Shown here in pieces: positions 1 to 9,364 of a DNA stretch of 64,000 nt. A program made the translations under genes and the position numbers. The stretch spans positions 456,165 to 520,164 of the forward strand of contig CDRNVI010000016.1 in the NCBI GenBank assembly GCA_977017575.1, read 5' to 3'. The notes beneath the pieces are model-generated. The model had not been told where the DNA came from and searched no databases. It saw only the letters and a program-made list of their open reading frames with translations. Each line of letters begins with the position of its first letter. Positions within the stretch are counted from its first letter, which is position 1. Origin of the DNA: Paramoeba atlantica. Its lineage: Eukaryota; Discosea.

Positions 1-222
1 TTTGCTGTGTGTCCTGAAGTGCACCATGAGATTCTTCTCCATAGAGCAAGGAAACAGCATGAGCATTGCAAGGCACGAGAACTACAACAACAAGAGTGTG
101 AACGCGAGAAGATGCGAAAAATTGTGCGTATTGCATTTGGTTCACTATCTCCTTATCCAACGTTTGCCCATTTTCTTGCCCAACAGAAATGTCCTGGTGT
201 AGCTGGAACGTCAACCAAATAA
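1..222 (+). CDS. C-terminal end of an unidentified gene (partial)
   Basis: The frame is open from the first base of the window and runs 73 codons to a TAA, so the 5' part lies outside. The visible protein begins with a charged, Glu/Gln/Arg-rich stretch likely to form a helix or coiled coil (RARKQHEHCKARELQQQECE) and ends in a Pro/Gly-containing tail. I do not recognise the family. The same orientation as all other genes and the following 280 bp gap before the next ATG fit the 3' end of a real gene, but the length is too short to exclude a chance frame. Confidence 0.45.
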   Translation, partial: FAVCPEVHHEILLHRARKQHEHCKARELQQQECEREKMRKIVRIAFGSLSPYPTFAHFLAQQKCPGVAGTSTK

Positions 223-274
223 TAACGTTAAGAAATGCTTGTCTCGGTGTCCCTTTGTTCATAGAGACGTTCGT

Positions 275-336
275 GGTACAAGTAGTATAAGGCTCCTGCT
301 ACAAGTAGTACAAGGTTCGTAGTACAAGTTCGTAGT
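275..336. repeat. Short imperfect tandem repeat
   Basis: About three imperfect copies of a unit like tacaagtagtacaaggttcg lie in the 280 bp gap between the partial first gene and the TFIIIC-like gene. The copies differ by a few bases and spacing. No function is evident. Confidence 0.5.
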
Positions 337-500
337 GCTGATATGAATGTATTACGTGGATGTGGCGGTACAGTATTTCTGTGACGTAGAGTATTGCCTA
401 AGTAGTGGAGTTTTCAAGAGCCTTTTTTATTTGGGGTAGAGAAAGAGAATACATAGAAAAATAGGCAAATAAACAATTAGACTCTTTTATTCATGCGTAG

Positions 501-2672
501 ATGAAGGTCATTTATCCAGGTGCGCATCATTCGGATTCAAATTTGTCCTTGTGGACTGAATCTCAAGTTCTTCTGTCGCAAAGCGTGCTGAATTGGTTGA
601 CGCCGACGTTGGGCATCACTGCTTTAGATTGTTGTAAGCCAGAATTTTCTGAGTTTAGTAGAGATACGAATGATGATACACATATTGATGTGTCGCAAGC
701 AGAGACATCATCTTCCTGTTTTTTGGGTAGTAGTAGGTCAACAAGCTTCTTGCTGTCACGCAAAAAATATCACCTGGACGCAGTATTATCCAAAAGTTGT
801 GGAATAATTCACTCACGAACTCCTTTTTGTCTTGTGAACTGGTGTGTTAGTCCGTGCTGTCTTTTCGATAAAGGCTTTCCGATAGTTCTCATTAATATGC
901 TAAAACCAAATGGTATGGCATTGTGTGCACTTGAATTCGATAAAGAATTTCAATTAACCACTCTTTGGAACCTTAACTCGAACGATGACGTCAATTTCGG
1001 AGCAACGCGTCATTCATTCCGTACAACTTTTGCTCGCCAGACCTGTTTCACGGGGTCCTGGGAAATGCAACATGGAAGTTCACAAAGGAAATGTTGGAGT
1101 ATTTATTTGCTTACAACAACTTGGAATCAAATACAGACTTACTTAGTTAATCAACATCCTGAAGTTGGTGTATTGTCTTTTACCTTGCAGTATCATCGAT
1201 GCTTTGAACTCTGGTTAACGTCTCCGCCCACGACTCTTTTCGAAACCATAGAAAATACAACCGAGCTTTCAAAAATCTGTCTGATAGGATGCACTGATGG
1301 TTCGTTATGGCAATATGTTCTTCCTATTAAGCGTAAAGAAAGGCCTCGAATTAAAAGAATTTTGTTACCCGACCCATCATTTCACCTCCCATTAAACAAA
1401 GATGAAATTTGTTATTCAAAATATGTTACTGCTGAGCTTGATATACAGGAAATATGGATGAGCGATTTCAATCCTCCTCGAAGCCTTCCGTTGTTTACTT
1501 ATTGTGTCCGTCACTATGACCAGCAACGCCTGAAAGTTGTGAGTTGGACAGTAGTTGTATATTCCAGTGTTCTCGTCTGGACAAAAGATACAAAGAAACG
1601 TTTAACGCCCCGACGAAGTGTATCGAATGACTACAAACAAGCAAGAAAGTGTGTGGCACAACCACTTTGCAAAACTTTCGCTGCCGAATGCGTCCGTGCA
1701 GCTGGTCTCACAGACTTCGGCCATTCTGTGACTATTATGACGGCCACCCGTATATTACGGTTTGAGCCGCCTCGCAAGCAGTGTTGTGCAACTCAAAGTA
1801 CGTTGCGATCTACAGAATACGTTCTAGTGAATCCAACTCTTCTCCACGAAGGAAATATGTATCCTAAGAAAGGACTTCCAACATTGTCGGGTCTGGAGGA
1901 AAACAAAAATATTTATGAATTCTACGAAAATTCTCATTCACTATCCGGAGAATTGGGTACGGCAAATAGCACAGAGCCCTCTGCTACGAATGATCATGAT
2001 GGGTCAATTAATTTGAAATCGACGTGGATTTCATCCTCATTTCCGCATTCCATTTCGGTTTCCCCGACATTCAGCCGCGTCGCGCTTTACTTTTATGCAT
2101 CAAAAACAAATGCAGACAAGGTATTTAGTTCTGATCATTTATGGACGGCAGAAGCCAATGCCGCAACTTCTAGTTCCTTCACTTCATCCCTATCGCAGCA
2201 GTGGAGGCACTGTGAAGCTGCTGACATGAAACTTGCATCAACAGTAATATATTATTTGCATTCAGATTTGCATTTACGCGTAGATAGGAAGTATATGTGC
2301 GACCTAGTTCAGTCATTTTCATCTACGCCGTGGCTCAGGGAAGATCTTGTAAGATGGGCCTACGGCGTTGGTATAACTCTAGAAAGTCTAGGATTGCGCA
2401 CAGCACATGAGCAGCCGTGCATTTCACAAGCGCAGTGCTGCATATTTTGCGGTTCTATCGCGAAACCAATATTCGAAGATGCCTCCTTGCGTTACCTATT
2501 CAGGTGCGAAAGGTTTCATGATTTTGCGGTGTGTGCTTTTACAGGGAAATTGCTTAGCCCCAGTCATGAAACCATCTATTGTGAGTTTTGCAGGACAAGT
2601 GTACAGATAAGCCAATGTGTTGGATTCTTGGCAAGTATTTGCATTCGGTGCCAACGTCCTCGACTATGTTAG
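501..2672 (+). CDS. Putative TFIIIC subunit with C-terminal zinc finger
   Basis: This is a 723-residue protein. The clearest signal is at the C-terminus (about residues 645-720): CxxC (CIFCG), then RCERFHDFAVCAFTG, then YCEFC. That spacing of C..C, C...H...C and C..C resembles the zinc-binding domain at the end of the TFIIIC90/TFIIIC-delta family, which recruits RNA polymerase III to tRNA and 5S genes in the nucleus. The upstream 600 residues are Ser/Thr-rich with short beta-like hydrophobic segments, as expected of a diverged WD40 propeller, but no clean WD repeat can be read. The ATG at 501 is the first in frame. Alternatively it is another zinc-ribbon protein. Family assignment is by motif only. 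Confidence 0.45.
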   Translation: MKVIYPGAHHSDSNLSLWTESQVLLSQSVLNWLTPTLGITALDCCKPEFSEFSRDTNDDTHIDVSQAETSSSCFLGSSRSTSFLLSRKKYHLDAVLSKSCGIIHSRTPFCLVNWCVSPCCLFDKGFPIVLINMLKPNGMALCALEFDKEFQLTTLWNLNSNDDVNFGATRHSFRTTFARQTCFTGSWEMQHGSSQRKCWSIYLLTTTWNQIQTYLVNQHPEVGVLSFTLQYHRCFELWLTSPPTTLFETIENTTELSKICLIGCTDGSLWQYVLPIKRKERPRIKRILLPDPSFHLPLNKDEICYSKYVTAELDIQEIWMSDFNPPRSLPLFTYCVRHYDQQRLKVVSWTVVVYSSVLVWTKDTKKRLTPRRSVSNDYKQARKCVAQPLCKTFAAECVRAAGLTDFGHSVTIMTATRILRFEPPRKQCCATQSTLRSTEYVLVNPTLLHEGNMYPKKGLPTLSGLEENKNIYEFYENSHSLSGELGTANSTEPSATNDHDGSINLKSTWISSSFPHSISVSPTFSRVALYFYASKTNADKVFSSDHLWTAEANAATSSSFTSSLSQQWRHCEAADMKLASTVIYYLHSDLHLRVDRKYMCDLVQSFSSTPWLREDLVRWAYGVGITLESLGLRTAHEQPCISQAQCCIFCGSIAKPIFEDASLRYLFRCERFHDFAVCAFTGKLLSPSHETIYCEFCRTSVQISQCVGFLASICIRCQRPRLC

Positions 2673-3538
2673 TTCGATTACCTATTTTACATTTCTAATG
2701 CTCCCAGAATGCTTTCATTGCTCGTCTTAACCTCGAATATGCTAAAAAAGCGCTTTTTCTCCGTTTTTGTTTCCATCGCTGTCCTTTCCACAGCAGTGAT
2801 CCCCAGTCACAGCGATCCCCAAATGATGCCCCTGTGTTCCTTAACAACCTATGTTCCTTTAAGGCGCTTAGGCGTTGATTTGGTGCAATTTAACACACTA
2901 CGCTTATGACTTCCTCTTTTTTGCGGCCCAAAAGAAGAGGCAAGCCTATGAATGGAGACTTTTCTTTTCTGACCTCTCGGAGGGGGTGGTGAGGGAATCT
3001 TTACGTGAAATGGGTGGATTCTTGTTCGCTTTTTACCCGTAAAAGTTGATGGAAGGGGAAGAGGGGAAGATTAAATCAGTAGAAGGTCGCATTTTTATAT
3101 TATTTTTATAACATGCTTCTTTTCTTCTTCGGGCTCGTGCTAGACCGCTTAACTATGATGTTATGAGAGACGAAATTGAACAATAGCACTTTGTTAGTAA
3201 AGTAGCACTTTGTTTTTCGGTGTTTGTATGAGAAAAGACATTAAAGAACCGTATTTTTTGAACCTTCGGCTCAATAGGCCCCTATTAGGGGGTCTCTGCG
3301 AAAAAGAAGGGGCAAAGCTCCGCGCTACGAAAATGAGATCTATCAAATGTGCATATCTAATGTACCAAAAATGAGCTAAAACGGACAAGAAATCACATTT
3401 TTCTAGGGGGTCCTAGAACTTATGGGGGTTCTACGGTCGTCACTGTATTATTATCCATTTTACGTATGATAGATGAAACCCCTATTTTGCATTCGCTAAT
3501 GTCCTAAAAACATCACAATCATTCATCACAAATCATTC
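2673..3538. other. Intergenic region, 866 bp
   Basis: No convincing gene is present. A 66-codon frame at 2709-2909 begins with a hydrophobic stretch like a signal peptide (MLKKRFFSVFVSIAVLSTAV), but it is short, sits directly after a stop codon and has no other support. A G-rich, purine-heavy patch lies at about 2975-3080. The second half contains a diverged copy of the dispersed G-run repeat. Confidence 0.5.
3180..3450 (+). repeat. Diverged copy of the dispersed G-run repeat family
   Basis: Near the right end, aaaaatgagctaaaacggac at about 3366-3386 is nearly the same as the sequence near 61215 in the larger element at 60.4-61.3 kb (aaatgagctcaaacggac). In both places it is followed, a few tens of bases later, by a G run (agggggtcc here, gaggggggtgac there). 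The left boundary is unclear. It has no coding capacity. Confidence 0.45.
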
Positions 3539-5395
3539 ATGATGAGTCTGAGATATAGTAAAGTGTTAACGCTATTAGCTTTCCACTTATTGAGCCAGCA
3601 ATGCGCTACTACATTATCGAAATCTTCTGAAGTATTCAAAAAAGAGCGTCTGGACCAGCAAAGCTTTGGAGGGTTACGTCGCAGTTCACCCTCTGGACCA
3701 AATACCTTATTACATTGGGCGTACAATTTTCCGCTCCAAATGACTAAGTCATTTCAATTGTGGGATCCGGCTGAGAACGTGTACTGGGATCCGGATGAAT
3801 CGGAATGGTGGTATCCATTGAGGCAATGTTTCTACTACGTAGTATCTTTGTTTCCAGATCTAATACTTCACATTGTTTCTTCCGTAACGGAGTCCGAAAC
3901 GGAGGTAAGCGACCCTCATTGCGAAGGTGATCCTGCATACAATCAAGGAAATTCGTCTACGCTCAACGCACACACTTTCCACACATGTGACAAGACGAAT
4001 GCGCAAACCAGAAATGGTCTTGCGTGTACGCACAAATTGGAAAAGAAGCGAATCCGTCCTCTAAATCGCGCTGACTATTTGGGTGGAAATTTATCCTCCG
4101 ACGTACCAAGTTCTAATCTACTTCCGGAACAACTTGCTTCCTTACAGGACTTCACTGTACCGAAAGAATTCATTACATTTACGCCGATGCAGAAACGTCT
4201 ACTTCGATCCAGGACACAAACTGAGTTTGAAGTAGAGTCGAAGTCATCATTCTTACCCTCGCGGATATTTTGGTACAAAAGATGGAATATCTGTCGCCTC
4301 CGCCCCATGATTATGAAGATTAAGGTGGGCGGGTATGTGGGTGGAACGGCAGAGAATTTGACTATAGTGCGCGACGAGTCAAACTTTCAAACACGGCCCG
4401 GGAGTGGAATATATATTAACAATCCTTTTCATGACGACGGCAACGAGAAAGGGATGCAAATTTGGTTGCAGAACAGCAACCTACCGGCTTCCAAGGCAAC
4501 CCAAGATTGGCCCTTACGACTAGTGATAGGCGGGATTCGACTTTATATTCACAATGCTTTGAAGGTAGCCTTCCAGCAGGACACAGGATGTGATGCACTG
4601 GAATTACCTGACCTCTCCAATCGTATTTTCTTCGACATAAGCGGTTCGATATTATTAGACGATCGTGAAATCGAATTGCGGGAGCATACATCACTACGCC
4701 AGTCACTTCAAGTGTTCTTTGAAGCGGCAGAGCAGCGTACTGGTTTGTATCACAAGCTATACGATCAACTGTGCGTCGCCTTAATGGACTCGGATAAGAA
4801 GCTGGGGGGATATTATTCTCACGCAGCCCCCATTCTTAACATAATAGACTCACTAGAGCGGACGAATCAAGCTGAACTAGCACTTCTGGAGTCTCTTATT
4901 TGCACTGTACATCTAACTACAGAAGATTTCGCCATTATGCCCTACCCAGAGGATGAAGAAACGCAATCAACGCACGCGGACGCCCACTCCAATCGGTACT
5001 ATACGGTTTTCTGTCCGTGTGATTCTTCTCATTCACGTGCCGTGTTCGGAAACGAGTGCATCATAATGGCCGCCATTGATAATGTTCCTCGCATTATTTT
5101 TGTGGAGACAGGAGAAACAATGGATTCTACGGCTGCTTCGCCTTTGCGTTTACCCATTAAAGGAGATTTGTTGCGGGTTTCGTACTACACCCGCGCACCT
5201 TGCACTGAGACGACCCATAAGTTGTCTTTTCACAATTCAGCGAAGTCAGGGGACCCAGGGAAACCGATCCACAAGCTGCGTCCTGTCCCCAACAAGGGAG
5301 ACTTATTGCAGTGTGTCTGCAGCGTACACGAACAATCTTACTATTCCGAGTTACAGCGTCTGCTTGGTACAAGGTATTGTCCTGTTGCGGTATAG
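3539..5395 (+). CDS. Unidentified protein with possible N-terminal signal peptide
   Basis: This is a 618-residue protein with a uniform open frame. The start MMSLRYSKVLTLLAFHLLSQ followed by QCATTLS looks like a cleavable signal peptide. Residues about 75-115 are aromatic-rich (WDPAENVYWDPDESEWWYP) and run into a hydrophobic segment (YYVVSLFPDLILHIVSS) that could be a membrane helix. The second half, from about residue 260, looks globular and contains several Cys (CPCDSSHSRAVFG). No catalytic motif or known family is recognisable. If the signal peptide is real the protein enters the ER, and Cys-rich parts could form disulfides. Two ATGs are adjacent at 3539 and 3542, and either could start it. 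Confidence 0.6.
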   Translation: MMSLRYSKVLTLLAFHLLSQQCATTLSKSSEVFKKERLDQQSFGGLRRSSPSGPNTLLHWAYNFPLQMTKSFQLWDPAENVYWDPDESEWWYPLRQCFYYVVSLFPDLILHIVSSVTESETEVSDPHCEGDPAYNQGNSSTLNAHTFHTCDKTNAQTRNGLACTHKLEKKRIRPLNRADYLGGNLSSDVPSSNLLPEQLASLQDFTVPKEFITFTPMQKRLLRSRTQTEFEVESKSSFLPSRIFWYKRWNICRLRPMIMKIKVGGYVGGTAENLTIVRDESNFQTRPGSGIYINNPFHDDGNEKGMQIWLQNSNLPASKATQDWPLRLVIGGIRLYIHNALKVAFQQDTGCDALELPDLSNRIFFDISGSILLDDREIELREHTSLRQSLQVFFEAAEQRTGLYHKLYDQLCVALMDSDKKLGGYYSHAAPILNIIDSLERTNQAELALLESLICTVHLTTEDFAIMPYPEDEETQSTHADAHSNRYYTVFCPCDSSHSRAVFGNECIIMAAIDNVPRIIFVETGETMDSTAASPLRLPIKGDLLRVSYYTRAPCTETTHKLSFHNSAKSGDPGKPIHKLRPVPNKGDLLQCVCSVHEQSYYSELQRLLGTRYCPVAV

Positions 5396-5589
5396 CTGTA
5401 CGGAAGTCTTAGTGCATAGTTGATGGCACTACAGCCTTTGTACCGGAGGAAGACGCAAGCTACGGTAAGTTTATTTTCCCTGTGTGACAGTATTTCCTGT
5501 TATAGATTTCCCGAAGGCAATGAAAAAGTAACGTTTGAAAGGTTACTCCGCTTCATTATATTGGTTCTTCGTACCAATGGGAGATTACA

Positions 5590-5937
5590 GAGGGGGGTCA
5601 GTTCGATCTGGGAGGGGTCTAAAAATTTTAATACTTGGCCATTTTTCGAAAATAATAGCGCATTCGGGGGAGGAAGACCTTTTCGTCCTCCCTTTCAGAG
5701 GGAGGAAGACCTTTTCGTTTGAAAGGGCGTATTTTTTTTTGAATTTTAAGGGTGAAAATGTAGTAATCAGGCTTTCAAATGTATGTATTTTGTATTTTTT
5801 GTTCCGTTTCTTAACGCGCAAACTCTTTGTGTTGAGATCTATAAACTGCTACAAAAATTAGCTCAAGCAAGCGAAGCATTGAGATTTTGGAGGGGGTGCC
5901 TTATTTCGGTCAGGGGTTTATATCGTTTCCCGTATAA
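5590..5937 (+). repeat. Diverged G-run repeat, non-coding
   Basis: Runs of G (aggggggtcag near 5591, cgggggagg near 5665, gagggggtgcc near 5890) frame an AT-rich core. The segment around 5808-5870 (aacgcgcaaactctttgtgt, then aaaaattagctcaag) matches the 61.18-61.24 kb part of the larger element (aacgcgcaaagtctttgtgt, then aaatgagctcaaa). It contains an 18 bp direct repeat, ggaggaagaccttttcgt, at 5669-5686 and 5701-5718. The end ccgtataattag near 5930 also matches the left edge of the 60.35 kb copy. No coding function is seen. Confidence 0.5.
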
Positions 5938-6990
5938 TTAGCAGTATATTAGCAGTATGGTAAGAGGGCCAAAAACGTCAATTGCATATCTTTTAATAAA
6001 TTTCACTTTTTTGGCATAAAATTGAGCAGACGAACCTAGTACACAGTGCCCCCCATCCTTCTCTATAACAATCCTCATTCTGTTTGGCACACTTTTTAAT
6101 ATGCGTTCAACGAAACCAACTTCACTAAGCAGCCCACTGTACGAAGCTGTGATGGATTCTTTCAATAAATCACGGTTCAATGGATTTTTCCTGCACTTTA
6201 TGACATCCACCATTGACCATAAATTTTCGATAGGAGTCATGTCTGGAGATTTGGGTGGACAATCCAGCATTCTGACCCTGTTATCCTTGAAATGAGTACG
6301 TGCTTTGTTGTGTACAGTTGAGTTGTCCATTACAGCAGCAGCTAGACGATGGCGGTTAACAAATGAAAGAATTCCCCCCCCCTCTTTGTCAAAGCCTTCT
6401 TAAAATCTTCCCCCTTCACAGATGAATCTCCATCGATGTGGATGAACCACCCATACCTAAGACTAACCCCCATCCATACCATAATACCCTTTCCCCCACC
6501 CAACGATCCATTCCAGGGGTCGCAGAATATTTCTCGACGTCGCCTTCGCGGCCAGTGAAAGTTTGACTCCCGCGGCAACTGCACCGAAAAAGCTTCTGAT
6601 CACACCAAATGATGTGCGAGAGTTCTTGTTCGGTCCAAGTTACCATCTCTTGGGCGAAGTATAAACGTTTAAGTTTATGCCTCTCCGTTAGATAGGGCTT
6701 CTTACTGAACCTTTGAACTCCAACACCGTGTTTCCTAAGTAAACGCCAAAATTGAGAGTTTGTTTGGAACACTGGATCCCAGCCTTGTGAAGATCACTCA
6801 GGATGAAATTCCAGGATGGACATGGGCTATTCCTGCTAAGATGCACATAAACTTGTAGAGCTGTTTCCAGCAAATTCGACAGTGCTTTCTTGCACATAAA
6901 ATTTTCGAGCTGCTTCAGAAAATGACCCTGTTTTCTCGAAATCTTCAACTAACAGCATTCTGTGTGTCAGTTTTGTTTTTTTTAGGGGTG
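5938..6990 (-). mobile_element. Decayed Tc1/mariner-type DNA transposon
   Basis: The minus strand carries pieces of one transposase in at least three frames. About 6770-6500 gives KKPYLTERHKLKRLYFA and IIWCDQKLF (first Asp region). About 6520-6350 gives GKGIMVWMGVS in another frame. About 6330-5940 gives MDNSTVHNKAR (second Asp) and CPPKSPDMTPIENLW (Glu), with about 32 residues between the second Asp and the Glu. It ends with RIVIEKDGG, as in Tc1 relatives. Frameshifts lie at short C/G runs such as 6374-6383. It is clearly a different, older subfamily than the intact element at 62.8 kb. The N-terminal part may extend to about 6990; terminal repeats could not be fixed. Confidence 0.75.
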
Positions 6991-7651
6991 AGAAATGGGT
7001 CCCAGAGAATTTCCCTCAAGAAGAACGCGGATGAACCCTTTTTCCCAATTCCCAGATTCAGGCGGCGGTACACGTCGAGGTACCGTCGCGGTATTAGGGG
7101 GTAGGCTTCCGGTGGGCCTAGGGGGGTGCACACCAATTCCTATTCTCTTTTGAAGAACACAATAATCCAAGAATAATTATTTTTTTGACAATACGCGTTT
7201 TAATTAAGAATGCGGGAAACGATGTACATCTGTATATTCCACCAGAGAGCTATACGAGAGCTCTCGAATGCGCTATTATTTTCTAAAATTGGCCAAGCTA
7301 TACGAATTTTAGACCCCCCAGATGTAGCTCATCGCCCCCTTTATCTCCCGGTCGGACGAATTGTAATCTTCGTAGGTGTCCTGGAAATATTTCAAATAAC
7401 GCTTTATGTAACTTAAAACGCACATAAATATTTTCATACGGAGACTAGGAAACCCCCAAGAACTGAGGTTACGCGCATTCTGCGTTCACTTAACCGTACT
7501 TCTGCGGTATGTGTTGTTATACCGTATTAATGATATTTACGGTAAGGATGCGACGAAATATGATGAGCAACAAAAGGGACATAAAGTCACATGTACGTAG
7601 TGTGTAGCCCCTGTGTAGTCGTATTTTACGTTATTTCAGATTTTCGATACA
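6991..7651. other. Intergenic region upstream of Hsp20 gene
   Basis: There is no supported gene. The stretch 7050-7130 is locally GC-rich, with a near-palindrome (gtacacgtcgaggtaccgtc) and G runs similar to those of the dispersed repeats. A C-run patch lies at 7310-7350. The last 100 bp contain the probable splice acceptor used for the Hsp20 gene, an AG at 7638-7639. Confidence 0.45.
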
Positions 7652-8149
7652 ATGTCACGCCTATGGGACCCATTGCAGGAGTTCGACGAGCTTCGACGAC
7701 TTTTTAGCAACAACTTATGGAGTTTTCCTGGATTAAAGGGTAGCCCAACAAGCGGAATTCCTGGTTTCTACATGGCCTCGACCAGCACGAATTGGGCACC
7801 ACAGGTAGACCTTATTGAGTCCTCCGAGCGTTTTTCACTCTCCGCCGACTTACCCGGCGTGCGTAAAACCGACATGCAGATCAATGCTTCAGAAAATCAA
7901 ATTTGTGTGAGCGGGAAGCGACAATGGAGCGCGATACAAACTGAGGATGAAAAGGATAAAAGTGAGGCAAACTATTTATGCCGGGAAAGAAGACCTGGTG
8001 AGTTTCAACGCTGTTTCATCTTGCCCAGTAAGATCAAAGAAAATGAAGTGGAGGCTCGCCTGCTTGATGGGGTTTTGGAAGTAGTTATGGAGAAACAAGT
8101 ATCTGGAGATTCCTGGAGCTCCGGAATGTCTCCTGTCAAATTACAGTAA
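7652..8149 (+). CDS. Small heat-shock protein (Hsp20, alpha-crystallin domain)
   Basis: This is a 165-residue protein, the usual size for class I small heat-shock proteins. The N-terminus MSRLWDPLQEFDELRRLF is typical of bacterial/plant-type Hsp20. The alpha-crystallin domain runs from about residue 50 (WAPQVDLIESSERFSLSADL, PGVRKTDMQI, ISVSGKR-like ICVSGKR) to the closing strand LLDGVLEVVMEK with the GVL motif. It is an ATP-independent holdase that binds unfolding proteins, and no targeting peptide is visible, so it is probably cytosolic. An AG preceded by ttatttc ends 12 nt before the ATG. Usually stress-induced in other organisms; nothing in the sequence here shows it. Confidence 0.93.
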   Translation: MSRLWDPLQEFDELRRLFSNNLWSFPGLKGSPTSGIPGFYMASTSTNWAPQVDLIESSERFSLSADLPGVRKTDMQINASENQICVSGKRQWSAIQTEDEKDKSEANYLCRERRPGEFQRCFILPSKIKENEVEARLLDGVLEVVMEKQVSGDSWSSGMSPVKLQ

Positions 8150-8613
8150 AATTGCTCATTTGTCCGTTTTTGATGCATGCCACAAGGATTTTTTCGAGTT
8201 TGCTTTCTTCTTCCGAAGTTTTCCGAGAAGCGGGATTTTTTTCTCCATCATGCACCGCATAGTTATTTGCGGTCGAGATTAACTCAAAAAGGCGGTATGC
8301 GGTACATACACGTATGGAGGTGCCAAACTTTGTCGATTTGTCCAGCATTATTCTACAATTTACATTTCAGAAAATGTTTTTGAATACTTGAGTTATTGCT
8401 ATGTGTCAATCTTCCGTTAAAAATGACGAAGAATCGGTTTCGTGAGAGATTATTAAGTCCACCATGTACATACAATGTGGTACCATCATGCTGCAAATGC
8501 GTTCCTCAAAGTACTTGATTATTCTTTACGCCCTATTGAAAGTCAAAGATTGTTGCTGTATTAAATTGATCATATTGTTATTGTTTTTACTTTAAAAAAC
8601 GTTTTTTTAGAAT
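8150..8613. other. Intergenic region, 464 bp
   Basis: AT-rich. It contains catgtacata near 8464, one instance of a palindromic TACATGTA-like motif that recurs between genes. It ends in a T run and AG (gtttttttag, 8601-8610) three bases before the next ATG. No gene is seen. Confidence 0.5.
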
Positions 8614-9096
8614 ATGTTGATGCGACCTTCATGTCTTAAATTGCATCGACACACAGTCGCATCTATACCGGCCTATCATAAAATGTCTCGAATACCCGGC
8701 AAGTGGCATCCACGTGAAGGACCCCCGGGGGACACCCTCGCTCGACGGATTTATTTTTATCACAGAGTGTTAATGGCTCGCATCGGAAACCTTACTGCTG
8801 TAGTAAAAACACCACGAAGTAGATACTTGTTTCGCAAAATGCAAGCACGTCTCTTCAAGTTCACATCCTTAACTCTTGCTCTTTTCTGTGTCTTCACTTT
8901 TGGGTGTCTCTGGATGATTGTTGCGTACAACGCATTCGCGGCCGGTCCCCCTACTGCTATTCTGCAGAAGAAAACTCGGGAGCATCGCGTTTCCAAACAA
9001 ATTATGACAATGGTCAGAGAACGCGAGGCCGACCTTGCACAGAAACAGCACGAAACAGAAGCCCGACAAATTATTGAACAAAGGACAAATCTTTGA
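8614..9096 (+). CDS. Small single-span membrane protein, probably mitochondrial
   Basis: This is a 160-residue protein of unknown family. The N-terminus is Arg/His/Ser-rich with few acidic residues (MLMRPSCLKLHRHTVASIPA), as in mitochondrial presequences. One clear transmembrane helix lies at about residues 92-113 (FTSLTLALFCVFTFGCLWMIVA). After it comes a charged, helical C-terminal tail (REREADLAQKQHETEARQII) that could form a coiled coil. This layout is common among small accessory subunits of respiratory complexes, but no motif identifies one. A later Met at residue 24 could be the start of the mature region. A T-run plus AG sits 3 nt before the ATG. Confidence 0.6.
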   Translation: MLMRPSCLKLHRHTVASIPAYHKMSRIPGKWHPREGPPGDTLARRIYFYHRVLMARIGNLTAVVKTPRSRYLFRKMQARLFKFTSLTLALFCVFTFGCLWMIVAYNAFAAGPPTAILQKKTREHRVSKQIMTMVREREADLAQKQHETEARQIIEQRTNL

Positions 9097-9364
9097 TAAT
9101 ATTCCTTTTGGTATTACAGTCCCTTTAAAAAAACATTATAATATCAGTACAGTAGTTTCAAGGCTTTTTTCCGTATGTATTTGTGCATTAGAAGGGGTAA
9201 AATTGCGTTATATTTTGTATTTTTGGTATTTTAAATTTTTGTAGCGTATCAAATAGAAAAATGTCTACGTCGCTAGACGCAAACAGTATAAAAACTACTG
9301 GCACCTTTTGCTCTCCCAAAAAATCGACTAATTTGTTGAAAGGTAGAAATTGATTTTCTGGATC

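Noticed and set aside
2709-2909. 66-codon frame with hydrophobic start after the TFIIIC-like gene
   Set aside because: Too short, no homology seen, lies in probable 3' untranslated DNA.
5590-5640. gttcgatctgggagg as a possible tRNA B box
   Set aside because: No A box, acceptor stem or T-stem pairing at the right distance; it is part of the G-run repeat.
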